Assembly (NCBI GenBank): GCA_947629785.1
Contig: CANRFB010000016.1
Location: forward strand, 1 to 45,284
From: an uncultured Clostridia bacterium
Lineage (GTDB): Bacteria; Bacillota; Clostridia; Oscillospirales; Ruminococcaceae
Direction: 5' to 3'
Length of the DNA stretch: 45,284 bases
Part shown: positions 33,061 through 41,199 of the stretch, piece by piece
Position numbering within the stretch: position 1 is the first letter of the stretch
How the letters are laid out: each line of letters opens with the position of its first letter
Translations under genes and position numbers: made by a program
Notes under the pieces: generated by a model
What the model was told of the DNA's origin: nothing
The model's input: the letters and a program-made list of their open reading frames with translations, nothing else
The model's database searches: none

Positions 33061-34104
33061 CTACTCTTGGTATGAACCGCCGTTATATTTATAGTAAATG
33101 GCGGGCCATTTCGGATTGGGATTTACTTCAAATCCCGAAAGGTCGATGGTTTCTGTTGTTTCGTCCGCTCGTAATTTCCTGCCTATAACAACATGGCGGG
33201 AGGGTTCCCACTCGTAGGAACAGGTCGAGAGCGTAATGAACTTGTCGTCCTCGTTTATGTCTATTCCCGTAATGAAATGGCTTCTTTCGGTAATTTCCTT
33301 CTTGAAAGTTTCAAACGGGTGTTTGTCGTTGAATTCAATGTAGTTCTGGTAGTCGAAAACATAGCCGTTGTCGTGTTCCGGCTCGGTGTTTATAACGAAT
33401 GACGCCACAATGACGTACGTACTCTGTTCATAAATATTGTCAAAGTATATGAACGGATTTTTCAGCCAGTATTTCGGGTCCCACTTGTAATAGTCAAGTT
33501 CGCCGAACATTGTTCCGTCCCGCTGATTGTGACCGTAAAGCACGATATTGTCCGACTGGAGGTCGGCATAATCGCTTACATTGTCGCGGAAATCCGCAAA
33601 TACCGTTCCGCAGGAACGGGTCTGGTTGTAAATGTTCTTTTTAAGGTAATAGTCATTGTCGGTGTACTGGACTACCGCCTCGTTTACGCAGTTCGGAATG
33701 GAAACATATCCCACATAATCGGGGTTTATTGCAAGCATTTCATCTGCAAAGGGAAGCGTAACAAGGGGCGGTCTTACCACCTCGCCGTCACTGTCAAGAA
33801 CAGTGGTGACTGTTCCGTCAGGAGAGGCTTCGGCGGATTGATTCTGGTCATAAATTACCCGCTTATCCATTATATCGTTGTGGTTCTGCTTGGCTTCAAA
33901 TATATGATAGAAGTAAACTCCGAGAATGATTCCGCAGACGATAAGCGCCAGAATTGCCGCAAGTGCGATGATCTTGCTGACGATTTCGCTTGAACTGTCG
34001 CCCCGCATGGGAATAAAGGTTTCCGCAAAGCTCTTTTTGGGCTTTTTCTTTTTCTCAGGCGTTTTATATCTTGGAGCAGAGCGGACTTCGTCCGACATTG
34101 CCAT
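33061..34104 (-). CDS. Class B sortase (fourth of four)
   Basis: A 347-residue membrane transpeptidase. A basic N-terminus (KTPEKKKKPKKSF) leads to the juxtamembrane motif RGDSSSEIVSKI and a helix at about 46-70. The catalytic domain has the active-site His in IVLYGHNQRDGTMFG, the Cys in ITLSTCSYEWEPSR and the Arg in that last segment. The TLSTC form and the length fit class B. It would cleave a sorting signal and join a surface protein to a wall or pilin amino group. AAGGAAGGG precedes the ATG by 6-7 bases. The SpoIID-like gene follows. Confidence 0.94.
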   Translation of the reverse strand: MAMSDEVRSAPRYKTPEKKKKPKKSFAETFIPMRGDSSSEIVSKIIALAAILALIVCGIILGVYFYHIFEAKQNHNDIMDKRVIYDQNQSAEASPDGTVTTVLDSDGEVVRPPLVTLPFADEMLAINPDYVGYVSIPNCVNEAVVQYTDNDYYLKKNIYNQTRSCGTVFADFRDNVSDYADLQSDNIVLYGHNQRDGTMFGELDYYKWDPKYWLKNPFIYFDNIYEQSTYVIVASFVINTEPEHDNGYVFDYQNYIEFNDKHPFETFKKEITERSHFITGIDINEDDKFITLSTCSYEWEPSRHVVIGRKLRADETTETIDLSGFEVNPNPKWPAIYYKYNGGSYQE

Positions 34105-34147
34105 TGTCTACCCTTCCTTTCCTGAATTTGTCATACACATATTTTTC

Positions 34148-36127
34148 TTAAACGGCTGTTTCCGTTTCACTGCCCTCCTCGGGAGGCGGCGGCTCGGTAA
34201 CGGCTCCGCTTTCCGATTCGGAACTTTCCGAATCGGAAATGCTTGTTTCCGTTTCGGAAGCCTCGGTTTCCGTCTTTTTGGATTTTTTCTTTGTGGTTTC
34301 CGCTTCGGATTCGGAAGTTTCCGCCTCTGTCTTTTTGGATTTTTTCTTTGTGGTTTCCGCTTCGGATTCGGAAGTTTCCGCCTTTTTCTTCTTTGTGGTT
34401 TCTTCGGCTGTTGTTTCGGCAGTGGTTTCTTCAGGCGGGGAAATGGATATGCCCTTGCTCTTTGAACCGCTTCCCGAATTGCTCTTGCCGTTGGATTTTG
34501 CCCACGTTGCGAAAGAGCCGTTTTCTTCTTCCACATCGGAATCGTCAATTACTTCAGGTTCAGCCGTATATGTGGGGTCGCCTGTTATGATGGCGTCCCA
34601 GTCTACGCCTGCGGCGTTGGGATTCATATATGCGGAAGAAAAATCATAGTCCTCCACGGATTCGCCGTCGCGGAGTTTCCTTGCGAAAACCACGAACCGC
34701 GAGTCGGTGAACTCGTTTGAACAGGTGGAAAGGCACAGCAGCTTATCACCGAACTTCACGTCCACGGGCGAAATTATCTGATTCCGCTCCTGAACTTCGT
34801 TCATGTACCAGTCGAATGTGCTTTCATCGTTAAGAGTCTCGATATAATCATGATAGTGGAAAACTTCGCCGTTGCTGTCCTGATTTTCGTAAACATTTGT
34901 CACAAAGAACCCGTAGATAAGGTAAACTCCCGCTTCATACTCGGTGTTGAAGTTTACAACGGGGTGTTCGCGGTAAAATTCCACATTCTGCTTGTATTCT
35001 TTCAGGTTTCCGAACATTGTGCCGTCCTCCTGATTGTGACCGTACAGCACGATATTCGGGGAAATGTAGTCTTTGTCCGCGGTGCATCGGTAGTCCATGA
35101 AAACCGTTCCCGCCTTGTTGTAGCCGCCCGAAATATTCACTTTAAGATAGTAGTCGTTGTCCTTGCCCTGAACTACGGGTTCGTGAATATCACAGCCCTC
35201 AACTTCAAGGTAGCCCACATAGTCCTTGTTTATCTTCTTGAAATATTCCGCAACGTCAAAATTGTGCTGTGCGATCTCCTCCTCGGTGGGAGCGACCGTC
35301 TGAACGTTTCCATCCTCGTCAATATATGTTGCCACTGTGGTGGTTATGACGCTTTTTGCCTGTTCCTTGACTTCCTGCGCGGCTTTTGACTGTATCAGCG
35401 TGCTTATAAGCATAACTCCCGCGCCTATGAAAACTATCATCGCCGCAAGAAAGATAATTTTTCTTATTATTTCGCCTATTCCGTCGCCCTTGACGGGGAA
35501 AATTCCTTTCAGGAATTTTTTTATCCACCTGTCGTTTACGTCCTCTGTTTCGGCGTCTTGGGGGATATTCTCCTCTTTGGGCGGTTCGGCTGTTTCGGTG
35601 GCTTTTTCGGGCATTTCCGTTTCATTTTCCATAATTTCGGGGGCGATCTCCGCCGCCGTTATTTCCTGCGGCACGCCGTTTTCTTCCCATGTGGCGGCTT
35701 CGGGTTCGTCTGTTTCGGTTTCTTCTGTTTCAATGCTGTCCGTATCGTCATTTTCAGGAGAAACTTCTTCCGCCACAAGTTCTTCCTCCGCCGTATCTTC
35801 GGGAATATCCTCATCATTGTCAAGCGTTATATCTTCGGGGGAAATGCTTTCTTCTTCCTCATCGACCGTCATATCCGCGTCTTTTGGAACTTCCGAATCG
35901 AAAAGTTCCGCGGGGGCAAACATGGGTTCGGGCGAAAAACCGGCGGAAATATCCTGTTCCTCTCCGTCCTCGTAATTGTCATACTCCGGGTCTTCCGCAG
36001 TGTTTTCCTGTTCGGGAACTTTGCTGTCGGAGCTTTCCTCGGAATCGTTTTCCCCGGGACCGTCTGCGCTTTTCTGTTTATATTCTTCAAGTATGTCATC
36101 AAGAGTAAATTTCTTATCATCAGACAT
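34148..36127 (-). CDS. Large class B sortase with an acidic head and repetitive tail
   Basis: A 659-residue protein, about twice the usual class B length. Residues 1-205 are highly acidic and low in complexity and should be cytoplasmic. VKGDGIGEIIRKI then leads into a membrane helix at about 220-243. The sortase domain (about 285-530) has His in IVLYGHNQEDGTMFG, Cys in LCLSTCSNEF and Arg in TDSRFVVFAR. The last 120 residues are extracytoplasmic and include a 19-residue repeat KKKSKKTEAETSESEAETT, encoded by a 57-bp DNA repeat. Catalytic residues are intact. The tail might bind the wall or act as a charged spacer. An AGAGGT site precedes the ATG. It lies 14 bases after the preceding sortase gene. 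Confidence 0.92.
   Translation of the reverse strand: MSDDKKFTLDDILEEYKQKSADGPGENDSEESSDSKVPEQENTAEDPEYDNYEDGEEQDISAGFSPEPMFAPAELFDSEVPKDADMTVDEEEESISPEDITLDNDEDIPEDTAEEELVAEEVSPENDDTDSIETEETETDEPEAATWEENGVPQEITAAEIAPEIMENETEMPEKATETAEPPKEENIPQDAETEDVNDRWIKKFLKGIFPVKGDGIGEIIRKIIFLAAMIVFIGAGVMLISTLIQSKAAQEVKEQAKSVITTTVATYIDEDGNVQTVAPTEEEIAQHNFDVAEYFKKINKDYVGYLEVEGCDIHEPVVQGKDNDYYLKVNISGGYNKAGTVFMDYRCTADKDYISPNIVLYGHNQEDGTMFGNLKEYKQNVEFYREHPVVNFNTEYEAGVYLIYGFFVTNVYENQDSNGEVFHYHDYIETLNDESTFDWYMNEVQERNQIISPVDVKFGDKLLCLSTCSNEFTDSRFVVFARKLRDGESVEDYDFSSAYMNPNAAGVDWDAIITGDPTYTAEPEVIDDSDVEEENGSFATWAKSNGKSNSGSGSKSKGISISPPEETTAETTAEETTKKKKAETSESEAETTKKKSKKTEAETSESEAETTKKKSKKTETEASETETSISDSESSESESGAVTEPPPPEEGSETETAV
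34272..34400 (-). repeat. 57-bp in-frame tandem repeat in the sortase tail
   Basis: Starts recur 57 bases apart at 34272 and 34329, with a shortened third copy near 34383. Each unit encodes 19 residues rich in Lys, Ser, Glu and Thr. Confidence 0.85.
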
Positions 36128-36141
36128 TGAAACGACCTCTG

Positions 36142-37062
36142 TTATCTGCCGTAAATGAAACTGTAGTCGGGTTCAAGCATATCCATATTGATTTCCGCCT
36201 TGGAAGTGTCCACTTCGGCGCTTTCTCCGTCACGGACGCGTCTGCCTATGACAACGAATCTTGACGGCTCAAACTCGTTTGAACAGGTGGAAAGGGTCAT
36301 GAACTTGTCGTCCTCGTTGAAATCCACACCCGTATTAACGGCAGTCCTCTCCATTATATTTTCCTTGAACTTCTCAAAGGAACGTTCTCCTGCGAAGTTC
36401 ACATAGTTATGGTAGTCAAAAATCACGCCGTCCCTTGTCTGGTAGGGTTCTACCTCAATGACAAAAAGGGCGATTATCTTGTATGTATAGTCCTGATAAA
36501 GACTGCTGAAGCTGAATGTGGGGTTTTGCAGGTAGAAATCGAAATTTCCCGTGCTTTCTTTTTTTATCTTGTACTTTTTCAGCGTTCCGAACATACTCAG
36601 GTCAGCCTGATTGTGACCGTAAACAATGACGTTGTCCGTCTGCTTGTCTTCGTAATCGTTTATTACACAGCGGTAGTCAATGTATATCTGCCCCGCAATA
36701 TTGCGGTTTCCGTAGAAATCCTTGTCAAGGTAGTAATCGTTGTTGTCCGTCTGTACCACAACATTGTCAATGTTCGTTCCGGGAACTTTTATCCAGCCCG
36801 CCGTGTCGGGATTTTCCTCCACAAAGCTTTCAATATTGGAAAGCATGACCAGCGGAGGCGGTTCTGTTTCGGTGACCGTGGTTTCCGTTTCGGGCGGGGC
36901 GGTGGTCGCCTCGGTGATAACTAACGGCTCATTGTGCATTTCCCGCTGTCTTTCGATTTCAGCGCGGTTCAGCGCCTGTTTTATGAAATATACTGCAAGG
37001 GTAGTGACCGAAACAGCCAGAACCACCGAAGCAATTATAGTGACAAGCTTTTTTGAAGTCAT
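36142..37062 (-). CDS. Class B sortase (second of four)
   Basis: A 306-residue protein: membrane helix at about 7-28, short Thr/Glu linker (VITEATTAPPETETTVTETE), then a sortase domain. The His is in VIVYGHNQADLSMFG, the Cys in MTLSTCSNEFEPSR and the Arg in the same segment. It lacks the GDSxxE juxtamembrane motif of its three neighbours and has a very short cytoplasmic part, so it is the most minimal of the set. It starts 10 bases after the first sortase gene ends, with AGGTAGGTG upstream. Confidence 0.94.
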   Translation of the reverse strand: MTSKKLVTIIASVVLAVSVTTLAVYFIKQALNRAEIERQREMHNEPLVITEATTAPPETETTVTETEPPPLVMLSNIESFVEENPDTAGWIKVPGTNIDNVVVQTDNNDYYLDKDFYGNRNIAGQIYIDYRCVINDYEDKQTDNVIVYGHNQADLSMFGTLKKYKIKKESTGNFDFYLQNPTFSFSSLYQDYTYKIIALFVIEVEPYQTRDGVIFDYHNYVNFAGERSFEKFKENIMERTAVNTGVDFNEDDKFMTLSTCSNEFEPSRFVVIGRRVRDGESAEVDTSKAEINMDMLEPDYSFIYGR

Positions 37063-37072
37063 GGGAAAACAC

Positions 37073-38035
37073 CTACCTATTGTAAATTACGTTCCAATCA
37101 GGCTCTTTGGCGTCAGGATTCAGATATGCCTGCGAAACGTCCACCGTTTCGTCCTCCCCCTCCCGTACACGCCTTGCAAAAACGGCAAATCTGGAGCCAG
37201 AAAACTCATTGGAGCAGGTGGAAAGCGTAAGGAACTTGTCTCCGTATTCCACATCAACAGGTGTGATTATCTGGGTACGGAGCATTACGTTCTGTATAAA
37301 ATCATCATATTTTTCCTTAGTGTCAAAATTCAGCCTGTTGTGGTAGTCGAAAACATATCCGTCCGCCGTCTGGGATTTCAGAGTAGGCGTTACGAAATAC
37401 GCAAATATCTTGTAAACGTCCGTTCTGTAGTTTGAACTGAAAATTATAACAGGGTGTTCAGAATAGAAGTCAATATCCTTTTTGTAATATGCAAGGTCGC
37501 CGAACATGGTTTTGTCTTTCTGATTGTGACCGTAAATTATCAGATTGTCCGAACGTTCATGGGCGTTGAGAACATTCCGCATATCAAGGAAAATCGTTCC
37601 CGCCTTGTTGGAACTTCCGTCAAATGCGGTTTTCAGATAGGCTTCGTTGCCGTCGGCAGTCTTTTTCTGGACTACAGGCATGGAAATATTCGTGCCGTCT
37701 ATCTGAACCCAGCCCACGGTGTCGGGATTTATTTCCAGAAGTGCTTTTGCGCTGTCAAGAAGTTCCCCGCCGTTGTCGCCCGGGCTGATATAGGTGTAAT
37801 AAAGTTCTTTCAGCGAACTGTTGAGGCTTTTGGTGCTCAGGGAAAGCCGCAGTTCATTTGCCAGAATAAGTCCGCAGGCTATAAGCACAAGCACCGCAAA
37901 CTGTGTGAACAGCTTGCTTGCGACTTCCTTTGCGCTGTCGCCTTTCTGTATAAGCAGCCAGTGACCGCGCATTCTTTTCTTCTTTGCCTTGACGGCTTTT
38001 TTATAAGCCTTGCGGGCACTTCCCGAAAGTGCCAT
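37073..38035 (-). CDS. Class B sortase (first of four)
   Basis: A 320-residue protein. A strongly basic N-terminus (ARKAYKKAVKAKKKRMRGH) precedes the juxtamembrane motif KGDSAKEVASKL and a helix at about 47-70. The sortase domain has His in LIIYGHNQKDKTMFG, Cys in LTLSTCSNEFSGSR and a conserved Arg just after. The ATG at 38035 has GGAGG six bases upstream; an upstream start at 38068 is possible but lacks such a site. First gene of the sortase operon. Confidence 0.94.
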   Translation of the reverse strand: MALSGSARKAYKKAVKAKKKRMRGHWLLIQKGDSAKEVASKLFTQFAVLVLIACGLILANELRLSLSTKSLNSSLKELYYTYISPGDNGGELLDSAKALLEINPDTVGWVQIDGTNISMPVVQKKTADGNEAYLKTAFDGSSNKAGTIFLDMRNVLNAHERSDNLIIYGHNQKDKTMFGDLAYYKKDIDFYSEHPVIIFSSNYRTDVYKIFAYFVTPTLKSQTADGYVFDYHNRLNFDTKEKYDDFIQNVMLRTQIITPVDVEYGDKFLTLSTCSNEFSGSRFAVFARRVREGEDETVDVSQAYLNPDAKEPDWNVIYNR

Positions 38036-38082
38036 GAACTTCCTCCAATTAACAAAATTTATCGACACTATCCGATAATATA

Positions 38083-38111
38083 ATAATACACTTTTTTCTC
38101 CGAATCGTCAA
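38083..38111 (-). promoter_or_regulatory. Sigma-A promoter of the sortase operon
   Basis: Minus strand TTGACG (38106-38111), 17-base spacer, TATTAT (38083-38088). The leader is about 40 nt. No clear terminator of the upstream thiI gene is seen in 38112-38199. Confidence 0.75.
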
Positions 38112-38199
38112 GGAGATACATATAATTTTCAGCTTCCGGCGGCATTTTTCATCTGCTTTTCACAAAAATGTCCGATAAATTTAAGAAATTTTCAAAGAA

Positions 38200-39375
38200 T
38201 TATTCTAATTTTACGACTTTCAGTTCCGTATCGCGGACGGCTTCGGCGATAAGCGGTTCAAAATCGAAAGAATTCTGCGCCTTTTCCACCTCCGCGGGAA
38301 CGGGTCGGGTCTTGGGGTGCTTCGGAGTGAAAACTGTACAGCAGTCCTCGTAAGGTTCGATGGAAATGTCAAATGTATCAATTTTACGGGCAATTTCCAC
38401 AATTTCCGTTTTATCCATTCCGATAACGGGGCGGAAAACGGGCATACGGCACACCGCGTCGGTGCAGACGATAGCCCCCATGGTCTGGCTTGCCACCTGT
38501 CCCACGCTTTCGCCTGTAACAAGCGCCTGAATTTCCTTTTCTTCGGCGATACGCTGGGCGATTTCCAGCATAAGCCGCCGCATAATTATGGTGAAAAATT
38601 CCTCGGGGCAGTTATCCCGGAGCGTCTCCTGAATTTTCGTGAACGGCACGCAGTAGAAAGCTATATCCCCGCAGTAGGGGGTAAGCTTTTCGCAAAGCCG
38701 CTCCACTTTCATTCTTGCCCGTTCGGAAGTATAGGGCGGGGAAACATAATGTACGGCGGAAAGCTTCACTCCGCGTTTTGCCATCATATATGCGGCGACG
38801 GGGCTGTCTATTCCCCCCGAAAGCAGCAGCAGCGCGCTTCCCGAAGTTCCCACGGGGATCCCGCCCGCGGCTTTGAGATTTCCCGCGTGGATATATGCGG
38901 CGGTGTCCCGTATTTCAACGGTAACAACCATCTGCGGGTTCTTCACATCAACGGTAAGGTGCGGGTATGCTTCAAGAATACGTCCGCCCAGTTCCATGCA
39001 GATCTCGGGGGACTTCATGGGAAATTTCTTATCCGAGCGTTTGGCTTCTACCTTGAAAGTGCGGGAAATTTCCGCCGTTTCTTTGATATACTCGATAGCC
39101 TTGCGGGAAATTTCTTCAAAGTCCTTTTCCACTACAGCCGCTTTGCAAAGCGCAGCCGCGCCGAAAACCTTTGCCCCCCGCTCTACGGCTTCGTCAAGGT
39201 CGATGTCCTCCGACATGGGAATTGCGTAAATAGTTGACTGCGCCCGCTCATACCCGAATTTTCCCAGCGGACTTAATCTATGTTTAAGGTTGCGGATAAA
39301 CGCGTCCTCGAAACTCCGTTTGTTAAGACCTTTGAGGGCAATTTCCCCCTCTTTGAAAATAATCAGCTCTTTCAT
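38200..39375 (-). CDS. thiI: tRNA uracil 4-sulfurtransferase ThiI
   Basis: A 391-residue protein. A ferredoxin-like/THUMP region (MKELIIFKEGEIALKGLNKR to about 165) leads into an ATP-pyrophosphatase domain with the PP-loop LLLLSGGIDSPVAAYMMAKRG near 185. It activates U8 of tRNA for 4-thiouridine formation and may give sulfur for thiamine. It lacks the C-terminal rhodanese domain of the E. coli protein, as usual in Firmicutes, so sulfur comes straight from a cysteine desulfurase. That desulfurase is encoded 9 bases upstream. AAGGAG precedes the ATG. Confidence 0.96.
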   Translation of the reverse strand: MKELIIFKEGEIALKGLNKRSFEDAFIRNLKHRLSPLGKFGYERAQSTIYAIPMSEDIDLDEAVERGAKVFGAAALCKAAVVEKDFEEISRKAIEYIKETAEISRTFKVEAKRSDKKFPMKSPEICMELGGRILEAYPHLTVDVKNPQMVVTVEIRDTAAYIHAGNLKAAGGIPVGTSGSALLLLSGGIDSPVAAYMMAKRGVKLSAVHYVSPPYTSERARMKVERLCEKLTPYCGDIAFYCVPFTKIQETLRDNCPEEFFTIIMRRLMLEIAQRIAEEKEIQALVTGESVGQVASQTMGAIVCTDAVCRMPVFRPVIGMDKTEIVEIARKIDTFDISIEPYEDCCTVFTPKHPKTRPVPAEVEKAQNSFDFEPLIAEAVRDTELKVVKLE

Positions 39376-39384
39376 ATTGTCTCC

Positions 39385-40530
39385 TTATTTTTTCTTTTTG
39401 GCAAGCGACATATACCCGTTCTGAAGGGCGTTCACAAGCAGGTCAATTTCTCCCATTGTGGTAGTTCTTGACAGCGAGACTCTTATTGCGGAATCCGCCA
39501 GATCGTCCGAAATTCCCATTGCCGTCAGCACCGAACTATGCGCGCCTTTTGAACACGCCGAACCGCTGGAAACGTAAATTTCGTTTTCTTCCAGATAGTG
39601 GAGCATAGTTTCCGAACGTATTCCCTGAACGGAAAAATTTGTTATAAACGGCGAACAGCTTTCCGAGTCTGAATTTACCGTTACAAAATCAAGTTTTGAC
39701 AGCTTTTTGAGAAGATATTCCCGAATCTGCTCCGCGTTTTCGTGGGCAACTTTCATTGTGGGCATAAGCGCCCGCACCGCCGCCCCGAAACCTGCTATAA
39801 GCGGCACTGATTCCGTTCCGCTGCGGAGACCTTTCTCCTGACCGCCGCCCAGAAGCAGCGGGGCAATTCTTATTCCCTTGCGGATATACATGGCCCCCAC
39901 GCCCTTGACAGCATGGACTTTGTGTCCCGAAACCACCATTACGTCCGCGAAAAGTTCCGCGGACTTGATTGGCATTTTCATAAACGCCTGAACAGCGTCG
40001 CAGTGGGTCACACATTCGGGAAATTCCCGCTTTACCGCGGAGAAAATTTTCCGCACGGGCTGAACAGCCCCCGTTTCGTTGTTTACAAGCATACAGGAAG
40101 CAAGACAGGTGTTTTCGTCCACGGCGGCAATAAATTCGTCAGGGTCGATAATCCCGCCCCGTGACGGCTTTACGCGGATAACTTCAAATCCGTCGTTTTC
40201 TTCAAGATACTTTACAGGTTCGGCAACGGAGGGGTGTTCCAGTGCGGAAACGACTATCTTCTTCTTCCGCTTGCCGTAATTCTTTGCCGCTCCGAAAACA
40301 GCCGTATTGTTGGCTTCGGTAGCCCCCGAAGTGAAAGTTACGCACTGGGGGTCGCAGACTAACGCGGCGGCGATGGCTTTCCGCGCCTCGGTCATGTTCT
40401 TTTCGGCGGTAATGCCCATTCCGTGAAGTGAGGAGGGATTCCCGTAGTCCTCCACCATATTCTGAAAAACTGCCGATACCGCAGGCTCGCAGGGGCGCGT
40501 TGTCGCTGCGTTATCAAGATAAACAGCCAT
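39385..40530 (-). CDS. Cysteine desulfurase (NifS/IscS family)
   Basis: A 381-residue PLP enzyme: AVYLDNAATTRP at the N-terminus, TSGATEANNTAVFG, ALEHPSV, and the PLP Lys in VVSGHKVHAVKGVG near residue 199. The loop with the catalytic Cys is VSSGSACSKGAH near 323. It takes sulfur from cysteine as a persulfide and should hand it to ThiI, encoded just downstream. The ATG at 40530 has AAAGGAA eight bases upstream. The pair is a dedicated tRNA thiolation unit rather than a full Isc/Suf system, since no scaffold gene is near. Confidence 0.95.
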   Translation of the reverse strand: MAVYLDNAATTRPCEPAVSAVFQNMVEDYGNPSSLHGMGITAEKNMTEARKAIAAALVCDPQCVTFTSGATEANNTAVFGAAKNYGKRKKKIVVSALEHPSVAEPVKYLEENDGFEVIRVKPSRGGIIDPDEFIAAVDENTCLASCMLVNNETGAVQPVRKIFSAVKREFPECVTHCDAVQAFMKMPIKSAELFADVMVVSGHKVHAVKGVGAMYIRKGIRIAPLLLGGGQEKGLRSGTESVPLIAGFGAAVRALMPTMKVAHENAEQIREYLLKKLSKLDFVTVNSDSESCSPFITNFSVQGIRSETMLHYLEENEIYVSSGSACSKGAHSSVLTAMGISDDLADSAIRVSLSRTTTMGEIDLLVNALQNGYMSLAKKKK

Positions 40531-40550
40531 TTTCAACGTTCCTTTCGTTC

Positions 40551-41192
40551 TTATTCGTCCAGAAACGGTCTTACCGCCGCTTCGATTTCCGTCAGCGAAT
40601 GCACTTCCGGAACTTTATGGTCTATCGTTCCGAAACCGTACGCCGCGTGTATGAAAGTTACTCCCGCTTCTTCCGCGGAATCGCAGTCGCCTTGGGTATC
40701 GCCTATGTAAACGGCTTTTTCCAGACCGTTCCGTTCCGAAACAAGGCGGATATTTCCCGCCTTTTCAAGACCGCTGCCCCCGGGACATTCGGTGTCGGCG
40801 AAATATTTTTCCAGCTTGTGGTATTCTAAAAAAACTTCTATATATCCGCTCTGGCAGTTGCTGACGATGAATAATTTATACTTTTCCGAAAGTCTTGCAA
40901 GGACGTTTTCCAGTTGTGGGAAAAGCTTTCCGCCGTGGGAAAGCAGATAGCGGTTCTCGTTCTCGCAGCAGTCTTTCATAATATCCATGCGCAGTTCGTA
41001 GGGAATGTCAGGCATCATAAGCTCCGCTATCTTTTCAAGGGTCTTGCCCATGTAGCCCTGCATATCCTTTACTGTTATCTGCAAATCTGTTTCCGGACGG
41101 CGCGAAAGCACCTCGTTCCACGACTTTACAACCTGCTCCGAGGAATCCCACAGCGTTCCGTCCAAATCAAAGATTATTCCTTTATTTGCCAT
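40551..41192 (-). CDS. HAD-family phosphatase (phosphoglycolate phosphatase-like)
   Basis: A 213-residue protein with motif I GIIFDLDGTLWD, motif II FIVSNCQSG, and motif III/IV with Lys in GLEKAGNI and YIGDTQGDCDSAEEAG. The helical cap after motif I marks subclass I (Gph/PgmB type). It hydrolyses a small phosphate ester; the substrate is not clear. It starts 7 bases after the SipW-like gene and lies 20 bases before the desulfurase gene. Confidence 0.88.
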   Translation of the reverse strand: MANKGIIFDLDGTLWDSSEQVVKSWNEVLSRRPETDLQITVKDMQGYMGKTLEKIAELMMPDIPYELRMDIMKDCCENENRYLLSHGGKLFPQLENVLARLSEKYKLFIVSNCQSGYIEVFLEYHKLEKYFADTECPGGSGLEKAGNIRLVSERNGLEKAVYIGDTQGDCDSAEEAGVTFIHAAYGFGTIDHKVPEVHSLTEIEAAVRPFLDE

Positions 41193-41199
41193 AAAATAC

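Noticed and set aside
35558..36130. Phe/Gly-rich open frame antisense to the large sortase gene
   Set aside because: Low-complexity shadow of the acidic head region.
38200..40530. Iron-sulfur cluster (Isc) operon
   Set aside because: No scaffold or regulator gene is present; the desulfurase pairs with ThiI, as in tRNA thiolation units.
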